Assembly (NCBI RefSeq): GCF_014773545.1 | Contig: NZ_SDDV01000015.1 | Span: forward strand, 1 to 49,116 | DNA: 49,116 nucleotides | Direction of reading: 5' to 3' | From: Hydrogenophaga sp. | GTDB taxonomy: Bacteria; Pseudomonadota; Gammaproteobacteria; Burkholderiales; Burkholderiaceae_C | In this document: in pieces, positions 34,130 to 43,723 of the stretch | Layout: the number at the start of each line of letters is the position of its first letter | Position numbering within the stretch: position 1 is the stretch's first letter | Notes under the pieces: generated by a model | The model's input: the letters and a program-made list of their open reading frames with translations, nothing else | What the model was told of the DNA's origin: nothing | The model's database searches: none | Program-made: the position numbers and the translations under genes

Positions 34130-35266
34130 ATGCTTTCGGAATCCAAAAAACATCTGTCGGTTCCCGAGTCTGCCGCGGCATCGGCTGCCGGAGAATCCGG
34201 CACTTGGTCGCTCGACCAGCACTGGCCGACCCTGGTTTCGGGTCTGGCCGATCAGATCACCGAGGGCGTTAGCGCCTTGCAAAACCAGATCGACCTGTTG
34301 CTGGCCAAGGGCAGCATCAGCAAGCTTGAGCACGGCGCACTCGGTGTGCCGCTCGATCGGGTCAAAAACGCCGGCGTCGGTGCGCAGCAGATCAACCGCT
34401 TTTATACCGGACGGTTTCGTCAATCACACGAAAAAGTCAACCTGGCCGAGCTGATCGAAGGCGTGTTGCAAGAGCGCAGGAAGGATCTGCTTTTGTTGGG
34501 CGTTGCGCTGCGGCGCAAGCTCAAACCGGTTGATGTGCTGATCGACCCGACCCTGGTGCATACCTTCGTCAACGCCGTGCTCGACTGGGGCCTGCCATTT
34601 GGCAACCGGATCGACGTGCGCATGGATATGAATACCTGGCCGCATCAGGCGCGACTTTTGCTGCGGGTCTCCAACGACGGCCTGCCGCCGTCGAGCAACG
34701 CTGCTGTCGACAGTCCGAGCTGGCTGCTGCTGCGCCAGATCAGGCTGGCAGCGGGCGGGATTGCCGTCGAGCGCCAGATCAACGCTGAGGGCGTCAGTCT
34801 GAGTGCGCTGTTCAGTCGCACGGTGCAGGCGGTGGACGGCATTGCGGCGGTGGAGTTCTCCGACGAACAGTCGTCGATGTTCAAGTCCCTCATGGGCACC
34901 TATGTGCTGACGGTCTCGTCTAGCCTGCAGGTGCGCGCCAGTGCGCGCGAAGCCCTGCGTGAGATTGGCATTTCATCTGACAGTGTGCTCAATTTCGCGC
35001 AGGCGCGCCAGGCCGTCAAGAGCCGCGTGCCGCAACTCATGGTGGTCGACGCCGAGCTGATCGATCTGATGAACGAAGAGTTCGAGGCCTTCCGGCGCGA
35101 TGTGCTGCGCGAAGTGCTGGACTTGCCCTTCATCGAGATATCGCCCGACGACAACGCGTTCGACATATCTGGCCTAGAGGAGTTTTCCATGGCCAGGGTT
35201 GGGCGCGGCAACATCCGCGAAGCGCTGGGGACGGCGGTGATGTTCGAACTCGCCAAGATCATGTAG
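34130..35266 (+). CDS. Divergent sensor-kinase/receiver-like protein, function unknown
   Basis: A 378-residue soluble protein I do not recognise as a named family. Residues 40-110 look like a helical dimer region (SGLADQITEGVSALQNQIDL, then KLEHGALGVPLDRVKNAG); 110-230 resemble a degenerate HATPase (VNLAELIEGVLQERRKDLLL, IDPTLVHTFVNAVLDWGLPF, LLRVSNDGLPP); 255-370 look like a receiver domain (TYVLTVSSSLQVRASAREAL, then VPQLMVVDAELIDL with a possible phospho-Asp). No clear histidine-kinase H-box or ATP-binding G boxes are visible, so catalysis is doubtful. It stands alone with an AT-rich promoter region. It could be a scaffold or a sequestering partner in a phosphorelay; this is inference. Confidence 0.5.
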   Translation: MLSESKKHLSVPESAAASAAGESGTWSLDQHWPTLVSGLADQITEGVSALQNQIDLLLAKGSISKLEHGALGVPLDRVKNAGVGAQQINRFYTGRFRQSHEKVNLAELIEGVLQERRKDLLLLGVALRRKLKPVDVLIDPTLVHTFVNAVLDWGLPFGNRIDVRMDMNTWPHQARLLLRVSNDGLPPSSNAAVDSPSWLLLRQIRLAAGGIAVERQINAEGVSLSALFSRTVQAVDGIAAVEFSDEQSSMFKSLMGTYVLTVSSSLQVRASAREALREIGISSDSVLNFAQARQAVKSRVPQLMVVDAELIDLMNEEFEAFRRDVLREVLDLPFIEISPDDNAFDISGLEEFSMARVGRGNIREALGTAVMFELAKIM

Positions 35267-35358
35267 CACCGCCTGCCGTGGCGCAAGATGCTCGGAAATG
35301 CCTGATCGCTGCAGGACAGCCGCAAGCCTTCCATGCCTTGCTCGATGAGTTTTTGACT

Positions 35359-35487
35359 TTGGTGCGGGGTCTGCTGCTGTTCGATGTACTGGCGAATGAC
35401 CGCGATGGGCGCTGCACCGCAGCTTTCTGACCCAATGTCGACAAGACGTGCCCAGGTCGCAAGACCCAAGCGCGTACCCTGCTGCAC
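35359..35487 (-). pseudogene. Possible IS200-type transposase C-terminal scar
   Basis: Read on the minus strand, a short open stretch gives [20 protein letters not shown] followed by IRQYIEQQQTPHQ. The GGAPI..IRQYIEQQ pattern is typical of the C-terminus of IS200/IS605 Y1 transposases. Upstream parts occur only in broken frames, and no IS ends were found, so this is a scar at most. The whole gap 35267-35577 holds nothing else I can support. Confidence 0.45.
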
Positions 35488-35577
35488 AGCAAGAACCCAC
35501 CGAAGTGCCTATGCAGCAGGCTTCTCATGCGCGGCTCGGTAGCAATCTCCGGCCTTCAGGCTGGGGAGGATGTCAAA

Positions 35578-36504
35578 ATGCCAGCCATGCAGATTCGATT
35601 CACCAAAATGCAGGGCGCAGGCAACGATTTCGTGCTGCTCGACGAGACGCAAGCCCTGCTCGGCCTGAGCGCGGCCCAGTACCGTTGGCTGGCCGATCGG
35701 CATTTCGGTGTCGGGGCCGACCAGATTTTGAGCGTGCGGCCCGCGCCCGGCCCGGGGCTCGATTTCGAATACGTGATTCACAACGCCGACGGTGGCGAAG
35801 TCGAACACTGCGGCAACGGCGCGCGCTGCTTCGTGCGCTATCTGCGCGACAAAGGCCTGAGCCATGCCAACCCGGTGCGCGTGAAGACAAAGAGCGGCGT
35901 GCTCGAACTCTGGCTGGGCGCCGACGGTCTGATCCGCGTCGACATGGGAGCGCCGGTGTTCGAGCCCGCGCGCGTGCCCTTTGACGCGCAGGGACTGATT
36001 GCCCAGCCGATGGGCAACTTCGAGCGCTGGCCGCTGGCAGGGCCCGCCGATCCTGCGCCGCTGGCTGCGGTGCTGTCGATGGGCAATCCGCACGCGGTGC
36101 TGCTGGTCGACGATGTGGATCAGGCACCGGTGGCGCACTGGGGGCCGCTGATCGAAAACCACCCCCGCTTCCCGGCGCGCGTCAACGTCGGCTTTCTGCA
36201 GTTGTTGAGCCGTCAGCAGGTGCGCCTGCGCGTGTTCGAGCGCGGCGCTGGTGAAACCCTGGCCTGCGGCAGTGGCGCCTGTGCCGCTGTGGTGGCCGGC
36301 ATACGCCTGGGCCTGCTCGAGCAGCGGGTACAGGTGCAGACCCGCGGCGGCACCCTAGGCGTCGAATGGCGCGACAGCCCGGCGCACGAGCAGCCGGTGC
36401 GCCTGAGCGGCCCGGCCAGCACGGTGTTCGAAGGCGTGGTCGACGTGCCCGAACACCCCGAGTTGCCCGGCGCGGCACCGCTTCACAGCCCCAGCAGAGC
36501 ATGA
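35578..36504 (+). CDS. dapF: Diaminopimelate epimerase
   Basis: A 308-residue protein. The two active cysteines are in [10 protein letters not shown] near 79 and [10 protein letters not shown] near 229; the N-terminal signature is [15 protein letters not shown]. It converts LL- to meso-diaminopimelate for lysine and peptidoglycan. GGGAGG about 8 bp upstream favours ATG 35578, though ATG 35587 (MQIRFTKM) gives the commoner N-terminus. It overlaps the DUF484 gene in an ATGA. Confidence 0.97.
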   Translation: MPAMQIRFTKMQGAGNDFVLLDETQALLGLSAAQYRWLADRHFGVGADQILSVRPAPGPGLDFEYVIHNADGGEVEHCGNGARCFVRYLRDKGLSHANPVRVKTKSGVLELWLGADGLIRVDMGAPVFEPARVPFDAQGLIAQPMGNFERWPLAGPADPAPLAAVLSMGNPHAVLLVDDVDQAPVAHWGPLIENHPRFPARVNVGFLQLLSRQQVRLRVFERGAGETLACGSGACAAVVAGIRLGLLEQRVQVQTRGGTLGVEWRDSPAHEQPVRLSGPASTVFEGVVDVPEHPELPGAAPLHSPSRA

Positions 36505-37193
36505 AAAACGAACCCATTGCCCCCATCACCGAAGACGACATTGCCAATTACCTGGCCAATACGCCCGACTTCTTCGAGCGCCACGCCGGCTTGCTGGCAG
36601 CGGTACAACTGAGCAACCCGCACGGCCTGCGTGCGGTCAGCCTGCAAGAGCGCCAGGCCGTGCTGCTGCGTGACAAGATCAAGGGCCTGGAGATCAAGGC
36701 GGTCGAGATGATTCGCCACGGCCACGAGAACAGCGCGCTGGCCGACAAGCTGCACGCCTGGACCTGCGCGCTGCTGCGCAGCGCCGATGCCAAGGCCTTG
36801 CCGGCGTTGCTGGCACGCGAGTTGACGGCGCAGTTCGGTCTGCCGCAGGTGGCGCTCAAGGTCTGGGCGGTGCGGCCCGAGTTTGCCGCCGAACCCTTCG
36901 CCCAAGGCGTCAGCGACGACCTGATGACTTTTGCGGCGTCGCTCATGCGTCCGTACTGCGGCGCCAACCCCGGCTTGGAAGCCGCTCAGTGGCTGGCCGA
37001 ACCACAGGCGGCTGCCTCGCTGGCGCTGATTCCCTTGCGCGCTGCGCCGGCGGCACAAAACCCACAGGCGTTTGGCCTGCTGGTGCTGGCGTCCCCCGAC
37101 GCGCGGCGTTTCGCCGCCGACATGGGCACCGACTTGCTCGAACGCATCGGTGAACTCGCCAGCGCCGCGCTGCTGCGCCTGTGTCCGGCTTGA
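36501..37193 (+). CDS. DUF484 family protein
   Basis: A 230-residue GAF-like protein. [20 protein letters not shown] and [20 protein letters not shown], followed by a coiled stretch and a GAF-type domain, are typical of DUF484. Members lie between dapF and xerC in many proteobacteria, as here. Function unknown. Start overlaps the dapF stop by 4 bp. Confidence 0.9.
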   Translation: MKNEPIAPITEDDIANYLANTPDFFERHAGLLAAVQLSNPHGLRAVSLQERQAVLLRDKIKGLEIKAVEMIRHGHENSALADKLHAWTCALLRSADAKALPALLARELTAQFGLPQVALKVWAVRPEFAAEPFAQGVSDDLMTFAASLMRPYCGANPGLEAAQWLAEPQAAASLALIPLRAAPAAQNPQAFGLLVLASPDARRFAADMGTDLLERIGELASAALLRLCPA

Positions 37194-37204
37194 GGGCAGC
37201 ACCG

Positions 37205-38182
37205 ATGAACGCCCTGCCAGGGTCTGGCGTGCAGACACTGTGCGACGCCGACGATGCCGTCCTGGTGCACGCTTACTTGCAGCACGCGCGGGTAGAAAAA
37301 CGGCTGGCCGAGCGCACGCTGACGCTCTACGGCCTCGATCTGGACAAGCTGCAGCAATATGCGCGTGCGGCCCAGGTCGGTCTGCGTCAGGTGGACGGCG
37401 CGCGCTTGCGCCGCTGGGTGGCGCAGATGCACAGCGGCGGGCGCAGCGCGCGCGGCATCGCCTTGATTCTGTCGGGCTGGCGCGGTTTTTACGTTTGGCT
37501 CGGCCGCCAGGGCCTGCTCCAGCACAACCCGACGCAGGGCCTGCGCGCGCCCCGGGCGGGCCGCCCGCTGCCCAAGGCGCTGGCGGTGGACGAGGCGGTG
37601 CAACTGGCCGCCCACGTGCAGACCGGCGCTGACCCGGTGCGGGAGGCGCGCGACCGCTGCAGCACCGAGCTGCTGTACGGTGCTGGCCTGCGCATCGGTG
37701 AATTGGTCGGCTTGGACGTGGCAGCCAGTGCCAGCGCGCGCGGCTGGATCGACGTGCAAGACGAACTGGCCCAGGTGCTGGGCAAGGGCGGCAGGCGGCG
37801 CAGCGTGCCGCTCGGGCGCGCCGCGCTGGCCGCGCTGGCCGACTGGTTGGCGCTGCGCCCGGCCTGGGCGCGCACCGACGCCGCGCTATTCATAGGCGCG
37901 CGCGGCCAGCGCCTGTCGCCGCAGCAGATTCGCGTGCGCCTCAAGCGCCGCGCGCGACTGGCCGGGTTGAGCACACCGGTGCATCCGCATATGCTGCGCC
38001 ACTCGTACGCCAGCCACGTGCTGCAATCCAGCGGCGACCTGCGCGCGGTGCAAGAGCTGCTGGGCCACGCCAGCATCAGCAGCACACAGGTGTACACCCG
38101 GCTCGACTTTCAGCACCTGGCGCGGGTGTACGACGCAGCGCATCCGCGCGCGCTGTTGCGCCGCAACGGCAAGACCGATTGA
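37205..38182 (+). CDS. xerC: Tyrosine recombinase XerC
   Basis: A 325-residue tyrosine recombinase. The N-terminal core-binding domain is followed by the catalytic domain with Arg in YGAGLRIGEL near 164, Lys in LGKGGRRRSVPL, HMLRHSYASH near 262, GHASISSTQVY and the Tyr nucleophile in VYTRLDF. With XerD it resolves chromosome dimers at dif. ATG 37205 is 11 bp after the DUF484 stop; a GTG at 37181 is an alternative. Context dapF-DUF484-xerC is standard, so this is the housekeeping enzyme, not the integrase of the tRNA island. Confidence 0.94.
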   Translation: MNALPGSGVQTLCDADDAVLVHAYLQHARVEKRLAERTLTLYGLDLDKLQQYARAAQVGLRQVDGARLRRWVAQMHSGGRSARGIALILSGWRGFYVWLGRQGLLQHNPTQGLRAPRAGRPLPKALAVDEAVQLAAHVQTGADPVREARDRCSTELLYGAGLRIGELVGLDVAASASARGWIDVQDELAQVLGKGGRRRSVPLGRAALAALADWLALRPAWARTDAALFIGARGQRLSPQQIRVRLKRRARLAGLSTPVHPHMLRHSYASHVLQSSGDLRAVQELLGHASISSTQVYTRLDFQHLARVYDAAHPRALLRRNGKTD

Positions 38183-38186
38183 ACCC

Positions 38187-38996
38187 ATGGCAAAAACACC
38201 CCTCATCCAACCTGCGCCAGCCCGCAGCGCCGCCGTCCCGGCAAGCGGACAGCGCCTGTCCAAACGGCTGGCGGCGCAGTTGCCGTGTTCGCGCAGCGAC
38301 GCCGAGCGCCACATCGCTGCCGGCTCAGTGCGGGTCGATGGGGTACCGGTCGAGCTGCCGCAGGCACGGGTACGCGACGAGCAGACGGTGACGATCGACG
38401 CCCAGGCGCGCCCGCCAGCGCTGGCCGGGCTCACCTTGCTGTGGCACAAACCGGCCGGGCAGGCGCTGCCCGCCGGCGCGCCCCTGCCCGAGGCCGTGGC
38501 GGCGCTGCTGTTTGCCCCCGAACACCGCTGTCCCGCTGATCGCTCGGGTCTGCGCGTGCTGCAAGCGCAGCACCGCAAGCTGCTGCCGCTGGCTGCGCTG
38601 CAGCCCATGGCCAGCGGCTTGATGGCGTTCACCCAGAACCCCGGGGTGGCGCGCAAGCTGCTGGACGAGGCGGCCCCGATCGAGCACGAGTGGCTGCTCG
38701 AAGTGGCGGCCGACCCCGGCTTGCAAGACCCGGCCCGGCGCGCGGCAGTGTGCCAATCGCTGGCGCAGCCGCTGTTTTTTAACGGCCGGGCGCTGGCGTG
38801 CGCGCGCGCCAGTTGGCAAAGCGAGCTGCGGTTGCGGCTGGCGATCAAGGGCACGCTGGCGGGCCAGGTCGAACACCTGGCCGAGCGCGCCGGCCTGCGC
38901 TTGAACGCCGTTCGGCGGCTGCGTCTGGGGCGCGTTGCGCTGGCCGGGCTGGTGCCGGGGCAGTGGCGCTATCTGTGCGACAACGAACGCTTCTGA
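38187..38996 (+). CDS. RsuA/RluB-like S4-domain protein with altered catalytic site
   Basis: A 269-residue protein. An S4 RNA-binding domain lies at about 22-85 (RLSKRLAAQLPCSRSDAERH, SVRVDGVPVELP) and a pseudouridine-synthase-like domain follows (LLWHKPAGQAL). Where active RsuA/RluB/RluF enzymes have RLDxxTxGL, this protein has LQPMASGL (near 150), so the catalytic Asp seems to be Gln. It may bind rRNA without isomerising uridine. It follows xerC by 4 bp and is probably translated with it. Confidence 0.75.
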   Translation: MAKTPLIQPAPARSAAVPASGQRLSKRLAAQLPCSRSDAERHIAAGSVRVDGVPVELPQARVRDEQTVTIDAQARPPALAGLTLLWHKPAGQALPAGAPLPEAVAALLFAPEHRCPADRSGLRVLQAQHRKLLPLAALQPMASGLMAFTQNPGVARKLLDEAAPIEHEWLLEVAADPGLQDPARRAAVCQSLAQPLFFNGRALACARASWQSELRLRLAIKGTLAGQVEHLAERAGLRLNAVRRLRLGRVALAGLVPGQWRYLCDNERF

Positions 38997-39028
38997 GCCT
39001 AAATCCGGCAGTTGACCGCGCAGTTTGC

Positions 39029-39053
39029 GCGCCTTTCAAAGTCATGCCCGTTA
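39029..39053 (-). repeat. 25-bp solo fragment of the 126-bp repeat
   Basis: The reverse complement matches the first 25 bases of copy 3 exactly (TAACGGGCATGACTTTGAAA, then GGCGC). Only the left arm is present. It lies between the RsuA-like gene and dusB. Confidence 0.75.
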
Positions 39054-39189
39054 GGCTGAGTCGGCACAGCCCAGACGATGAGCCGGTTTTGAATCCCATC
39101 TGCTGAAAAAACAGGCAGCTACAATGCCACTCCCGTGCGCTTTGCCGGTTCTGCGCGCTGGCACCCGCGCGTCTCCATTCTTCACTGTC

Positions 39190-40227
39190 ATGCACATCGG
39201 GGCTTTTATCCTACCCAATGCCTTGTTCGTGGCTCCTATGGCGGGCGTCACGGACCGGCCGTTTCGCAAGCTGTGCAAGCGCCTGGGGGCGGGCTACGCG
39301 GTGAGCGAGATGATCACTTCCCGCCCCGATCTGCAATGCAGTCTGAAGACCGCGCGGCGCGCCAACCACGAGGGTGAGGCTGCGCCGATAGCGGTACAAA
39401 TTGCCGGCACCGACGCAGCCATGATGGCCGATGCAGCGCGTTTGAACATCGACCGGGGCGCACAAATCATAGACATCAACATGGGCTGCCCGGCCAAGAA
39501 GGTGTGCAACAAGTGGGCCGGTTCGGCGCTGATGCAAGACCCGGCGCTGGCGCTGCACATCGTGCAGGCGGTGGTGGCGGCCTGCACGCCGCACGGCGTT
39601 GCGGTCACGCTCAAAATGCGCACCGGCTGGAGCGCCGAGCAGCGCAACGCACCCGCGCTGGCGCTGGCCGCCGAGGACGCCGGCGTGCAAATGATTACCG
39701 TGCACGGTCGCACCCGCGAGCAGGGCTACCGCGGCCAAGCCGAACACGACACCGTAGCGTTGGTCAAGAGCCGCTTGCGCATTCCGGTGGTCGCCAATGG
39801 CGACATCGACAGCCCGCAGGTCGCGCGCGAGGTGCTGCGCCGCAGCGGCGCCGACGCCCTGATGATAGGCCGCGCGGCGCAGGGCCGGCCCTGGATTTTT
39901 CGGGAGATCGCACACTTTCTGGCCAGCGGCGAGCTGCTGGCGCCCCCCAGCCTGAGCGAAGTCAAGACCTGGCTGCTCGAACACCTGCTCGATCATTACC
40001 AGTTGTACGGTGAGTCAGGCGGCGTGCGCAGTGCGCGCAAACACCTGGGCTGGTACGCGCAGTCGTTGCCGCTGCCTGCGGCGGCGGTGCAGCAGTTTCG
40101 CGCCCGCATCAACGCCTTGACTGACGCCGAGGCACAACTGCGCTGCGTCAGCGAGAGCTTCGATCACTGGGACAGCGCCTACGCTTCGCATCCCCACCCA
40201 CCGCAAGACTGGAGAATGGCGGCATGA
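39190..40227 (+). CDS. dusB: tRNA-dihydrouridine synthase DusB
   Basis: A 345-residue FMN TIM-barrel enzyme. It has LPNALFVAPMAGVTDRPFRK, IDINMGCPAKKVCNKWAGSA with the catalytic Cys in GCP, and VVANGDIDSPQVA with ADALMIGRAAQGRPWIF. It reduces uridine to dihydrouridine in the D loop of tRNAs using NADPH. I start at ATG 39190 (MHIGAFIL) from family starts; the frame is open to 39124. It overlaps fis by 4 bp, the conserved dusB-fis operon. Confidence 0.96.
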   Translation: MHIGAFILPNALFVAPMAGVTDRPFRKLCKRLGAGYAVSEMITSRPDLQCSLKTARRANHEGEAAPIAVQIAGTDAAMMADAARLNIDRGAQIIDINMGCPAKKVCNKWAGSALMQDPALALHIVQAVVAACTPHGVAVTLKMRTGWSAEQRNAPALALAAEDAGVQMITVHGRTREQGYRGQAEHDTVALVKSRLRIPVVANGDIDSPQVAREVLRRSGADALMIGRAAQGRPWIFREIAHFLASGELLAPPSLSEVKTWLLEHLLDHYQLYGESGGVRSARKHLGWYAQSLPLPAAAVQQFRARINALTDAEAQLRCVSESFDHWDSAYASHPHPPQDWRMAA

Positions 40228-40460
40228 GCAAGACCCACAATCTGCACGATTGCGTGCGCGCCAGCATGGAAGATTATTTTCGTGACCTCGACGGCACCGA
40301 CCCGGCCGGTCTGCACGAGATGCTGGTCAAGGCGGTGGAAAAACCGCTGCTCGAAGTGGTGATGGAGCAAGCGCAGCACAACCAGTCGCGCGCGGCGCAG
40401 TGGCTGGGCTTGAACCGCAACACGCTGCGCAAAAAACTGCTGGAACACCAGTTGCTTTGA
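40224..40460 (+). CDS. fis: DNA-binding protein Fis
   Basis: A 78-residue protein. The C-terminal helix-turn-helix [20 protein letters not shown] is the Fis signature. The N-terminus is short compared with the 98-residue E. coli protein, as usual in betaproteobacteria. A nucleoid protein that bends DNA and controls rRNA genes, recombination and replication start. ATG 40224 overlaps the dusB stop. Confidence 0.96.
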   Translation: MSKTHNLHDCVRASMEDYFRDLDGTDPAGLHEMLVKAVEKPLLEVVMEQAQHNQSRAAQWLGLNRNTLRKKLLEHQLL

Positions 40461-40542
40461 TGCAGGCAGCCGCCGTGCTGCGCGCGTGCTTTGCGCCCGA
40501 CCCGAAACCCCTCAATCGTTGCCCACCCACACCCAAACCCCC

Positions 40543-42129
40543 ATGCGCGCCCTCATTTCCGTCTCCGACAAAACCGGCATCGTCGAACTGGCCCAAGCCC
40601 TGCACGCCCTGGGCGTGACCCTGATCTCTACCGGCGGCACCGCCAGGCTGCTGGCCGAGAAGGGCCTGCCCGTGACCGAAGTGGCCGAGGTGACGGCTGT
40701 TCCCGAAATGCTCGACGGCCGCGTGAAAACCCTGCACCCCAAGGTGCACGGCGGCCTGCTGGCGCGCCGCGATGTGCCCGAGCACATGGCCGCCTTGAAG
40801 GCGCACGGCATCGACACCATCGACCTGCTGATCGTCAACCTCTACCCGTTTGAGGCCACCGTGGCGCAGCCCGGTTGCACGCTGCAAGACGCGATCGAGA
40901 ACATCGACATCGGCGGCCCGGCCATGGTGCGCAGCGCGGCCAAGAACTGGAACGACGTGGCGGTGCTGACCGACGCGGCCCAGTACCCGGCCGTGATCGA
41001 CGAACTCAAAGCCAAGGGCAAGCTGAGCGACAAGACGCGCTTTGCCCTGTCGGTCGCCGCGTTCAACCGCATCAGCCAGTACGACGGTGCGATCAGCGAT
41101 TACCTCGCGTCGATCGAATTCGACGAGGGCGCCCGCGTGCCAAAGCGCGCTGAATTCCCGGGCCAGGTCAATGGCCGCTTCGTCAAGCTGCAAGACCTGC
41201 GCTACGGCGAGAACCCGCACCAGAGCGCCGCCTTCTACCGCGACCTGTACCCGGCTCCGGGCTCGCTGGTCACGGCTAGGCAGCTGCAAGGCAAGGAGCT
41301 GAGCTATAACAACATCGCCGACGCCGACGCGGCCTGGGAATGTGTCAAGAGCTTCGATGTGCCTGCCTGCGTGATCGTCAAGCACGCCAACCCCTGCGGC
41401 GTGGCGCTCGGTTCAGATGCGCTGGCGGCCTACGACAAGGCCTTCCAGACCGACCCGACCAGCGCCTTCGGCGGCATCATCGCCTTTAACTGCCCGGTCG
41501 ATCTGGCAGCCGCGCAAGCGCTTGGCAAGCAGTTCGTCGAGGTGCTGCTGGCGCCGGGCTACACGCCCGAGGCACTGGCGTTTTTCCAGGCCAAAGCCAA
41601 TTTGCGGGTGCTTGAAATCGCGCTGCCGCCGGGCGGCCCGAGCGTCTGGGCGCAGGGTCAAAACCGCAGTGACATCAAGCGCGTGGGTTCGGGCTTGCTG
41701 ATGCAAAGCGCCGACAGCCGCGTGTTGCAGCGTGCTGATCTGAAGGTCGTGACCCGGCTGCAGCCCACCGAGCAACAGCTCGACGATCTGCTGTTCGCTT
41801 GGAAGGTGGCCAAGTTTGTCAAGAGCAACGCCATCGTGTTCTGCAAGAACGGCATGACCATGGGCGTGGGCGCGGGCCAGATGAGCCGGCTCGATTCGGC
41901 CCGCATCGCCAGCATCAAGGCCGGCCACGCCCATTTGTCCTTGCAGGGCACGGCTGTTGCCAGCGACGCCTTCTTCCCGTTTCGCGACGGACTCGACGTG
42001 GTGCTGGACGCGGGCGCATGCTGTGTCATCCAGCCCGGCGGCTCGCTGCGCGACAGGGAAGTGATCGACGCCGCCGACGAACGCAGCGTGGTGATGGTGT
42101 TGACCGGCGTGCGCCACTTCCGGCACTAA
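40543..42129 (+). CDS. purH: Bifunctional AICAR formyltransferase / IMP cyclohydrolase
   Basis: A 528-residue protein. The N-terminal IMP cyclohydrolase domain has [15 protein letters not shown] and STGGTARLL, with [12 protein letters not shown]; the C-terminal AICAR transformylase has [24 protein letters not shown] and the end GVRHFRH. It makes the last two steps of IMP synthesis. ATG 40543 is chosen from family starts. Its TAA stop (42127-42129) is also the first three bases of a 126-bp repeat. Confidence 0.98.
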   Translation: MRALISVSDKTGIVELAQALHALGVTLISTGGTARLLAEKGLPVTEVAEVTAVPEMLDGRVKTLHPKVHGGLLARRDVPEHMAALKAHGIDTIDLLIVNLYPFEATVAQPGCTLQDAIENIDIGGPAMVRSAAKNWNDVAVLTDAAQYPAVIDELKAKGKLSDKTRFALSVAAFNRISQYDGAISDYLASIEFDEGARVPKRAEFPGQVNGRFVKLQDLRYGENPHQSAAFYRDLYPAPGSLVTARQLQGKELSYNNIADADAAWECVKSFDVPACVIVKHANPCGVALGSDALAAYDKAFQTDPTSAFGGIIAFNCPVDLAAAQALGKQFVEVLLAPGYTPEALAFFQAKANLRVLEIALPPGGPSVWAQGQNRSDIKRVGSGLLMQSADSRVLQRADLKVVTRLQPTEQQLDDLLFAWKVAKFVKSNAIVFCKNGMTMGVGAGQMSRLDSARIASIKAGHAHLSLQGTAVASDAFFPFRDGLDVVLDAGACCVIQPGGSLRDREVIDAADERSVVMVLTGVRHFRH

Positions 42130-42252
42130 CGGGCATGACTTTGAAAGCCACCCCGGAAAATGAAAGTCATGCCCGTTCTCCCTCACCCCCAACCCCTCTC
42201 CCGCACGCGGGAGAGGGGAGCGAAGTGAGTCGCGGCCCGACTCTCACGTTAA
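42127..42252 (+). repeat. 126-bp two-hairpin repeat, copy 2
   Basis: Begins with the purH stop codon TAA and ends 15 bp before the AraC-family stop on the other strand. In this copy the first hairpin arms pair perfectly: AACGGGCATGACTTT (42128-42142) and AAAGTCATGCCCGTT (42163-42177). The second stem is CCCCTCTCCCGC (42193-42204) with GCGGGAGAGGGG (42207-42218). It could end transcription from both converging genes. Confidence 0.9.
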
Positions 42253-42267
42253 GAGGCGGCCGGCTGC

Positions 42268-43335
42268 TCAGCCCGCCATCCCGCTTCGGGCCGCGCGGCA
42301 TTCGCTGGGACTTTGACCGCTCCAGCCGCGAAACGCGCGGCTGAAACTCTTTTCGTTCTCAAAACCGACCGCCTGCGCCACCTGCTTGATCGGACGTTGC
42401 GTGCGTTGCAGCAGTTCGGTGGCGCGCTGCTGGCGCACCTCGTCTTTGAGCGACTGCAGGGACGCGCCTTCTTGCTTCAGTTGACGGTGCAGGGTGCGGG
42501 CCGAGGTGTGGAGCAAGGCGGCCAGAGCGTGTGCGTTGTGGGCCGCCAGCGGCTGGTGGCGCAGCACCTGGCGCACCCGCTGCACCAGCAGGCGGTCGCG
42601 CCGGTAGGCGTGCACGGTCAATGGCAGGGCGCGCTGCAGCATCTGGTTCATGGCCGCTTCGTCGCGCTGGATCGGCAGGGCCAGGTAGCGCGCATCGAAG
42701 TGGATGGCAGCCTGCTGCGCTTCAAACAGCGTGGGGCCGGCGAACAGCACCAGGTAGGCCCTGACGTGCGGCGGCGCGGCGAACGGGAAGCTCGCGCCGA
42801 GCAGCGGAATGCGCGAGTCGATGAGCCAACTGGCGAGGCCGTGGACGTTGCGCAGCACCGAGACCAGGCAGAACTCGCGCAACACGCCGTCGGGGCCGAG
42901 CTGGCGGTGTTCGTCGATGCCGATGCTCGCCGTGTCGACCTCGGTGCGCAACGACAGGGTGATGTCGTCGGCCAGCAGGTGGTGGTGGCGGCACCAGCGC
43001 TTGAGCGCCACACCCAGCGTGGGGGCCGACAGCGAGGCCCGTGCCAGCATGCCGTAGCTGCCCCAGGGCAGGGCGCGGCCAAACCAGCCCAGGGCCTCGT
43101 CGTCGAGTTCCTGCATGGCGGCGCCGCAGAGGGCTTCCATCTGCGCGGCGCTGATGCTTGCTGCAGCATGGGACACATGCGCTGGCGCAATCTGTGCCTG
43201 CGCCAGCACCTGCGCGGGGTTCAGTCCGCGCTGCCGGTAGGCGGTCACGATGGCTTGCACGAACGCCATGGGGGTGAGCGCCCGGTCGCTACGGCAGTCG
43301 GACCGGCTGGCGGGTGTTGCACGCAGGCTGGGCAT
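42268..43335 (-). CDS. AraC-family transcriptional regulator (arabinose-binding-like N-terminus)
   Basis: A 355-residue protein. The N-terminal ligand domain (about 20-220) resembles the long sensor domain of OruR/ArgR-like AraC proteins ([38 protein letters not shown]). The C-terminal AraC HTH is [20 protein letters not shown], then [20 protein letters not shown] and [22 protein letters not shown] 43335 gives a typical length; the frame is open to 43497. It is divergent from the liu cluster and is a likely regulator of it. Ligand unknown. Confidence 0.87.
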   Translation of the reverse strand: MPSLRATPASRSDCRSDRALTPMAFVQAIVTAYRQRGLNPAQVLAQAQIAPAHVSHAAASISAAQMEALCGAAMQELDDEALGWFGRALPWGSYGMLARASLSAPTLGVALKRWCRHHHLLADDITLSLRTEVDTASIGIDEHRQLGPDGVLREFCLVSVLRNVHGLASWLIDSRIPLLGASFPFAAPPHVRAYLVLFAGPTLFEAQQAAIHFDARYLALPIQRDEAAMNQMLQRALPLTVHAYRRDRLLVQRVRQVLRHQPLAAHNAHALAALLHTSARTLHRQLKQEGASLQSLKDEVRQQRATELLQRTQRPIKQVAQAVGFENEKSFSRAFRGWSGQSPSECRAARSGMAG

Positions 43336-43462
43336 GCCTGGAGTGTGCCCGAGTGGTGGCGTGATTTGCAACCATTCTGGCAAGCGCTGGCGGTGCAAGA
43401 CGCCTATGCTTGCGCATGCAGTCCGGTGCGAGCAGAACGCCGCAACCCCAGGAGACACACCC

Positions 43463-43723
43463 ATGGACATCTCGCTGAGCCACGCGAAGGGCCGCACCGA
43501 CGTGCCGCTGGTGAGCGTGCACCAGGGACGGCGCTACAGCTACGCCGCGCTGGCGGCCGAGGTGGACCGGCTGGCCAGCGCGCTGCTGGGGCTGGGCCTG
43601 CGACCGGGCGAACGCATCGGCATCTGGTCGCACAACAACGTCGAGTGGGTGCTGATGCAGTTGGCGACGGCCAGGGTCGGCCTGGTGCTGGTCAACATCA
43701 ACCCGGCCTACCGCACAGCCGAA
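43463..43723 (+). pseudogene. Truncated AMP-binding acyl-CoA ligase
   Basis: About 87 codons match the N-terminal part of fatty-acid/acyl-CoA ligases ([20 protein letters not shown], then [30 protein letters not shown]). Two losses are visible: a short gap after DVPL, where relatives have about 20 more residues, and everything after NPAYRTAE, that is, more than four fifths of the enzyme. The frame then runs on as unrelated sequence to 43855, past the liuB start. AGGAG at 43450-43454 is intact. No AMP-binding or C-terminal motif remains, so it is non-functional as a ligase. Confidence 0.82.

Noticed and set aside
37205..38182. XerC as the integrase of the tRNA island
   Set aside because: It lies 33 kb away in the standard dapF-DUF484-xerC context and has housekeeping XerC features.
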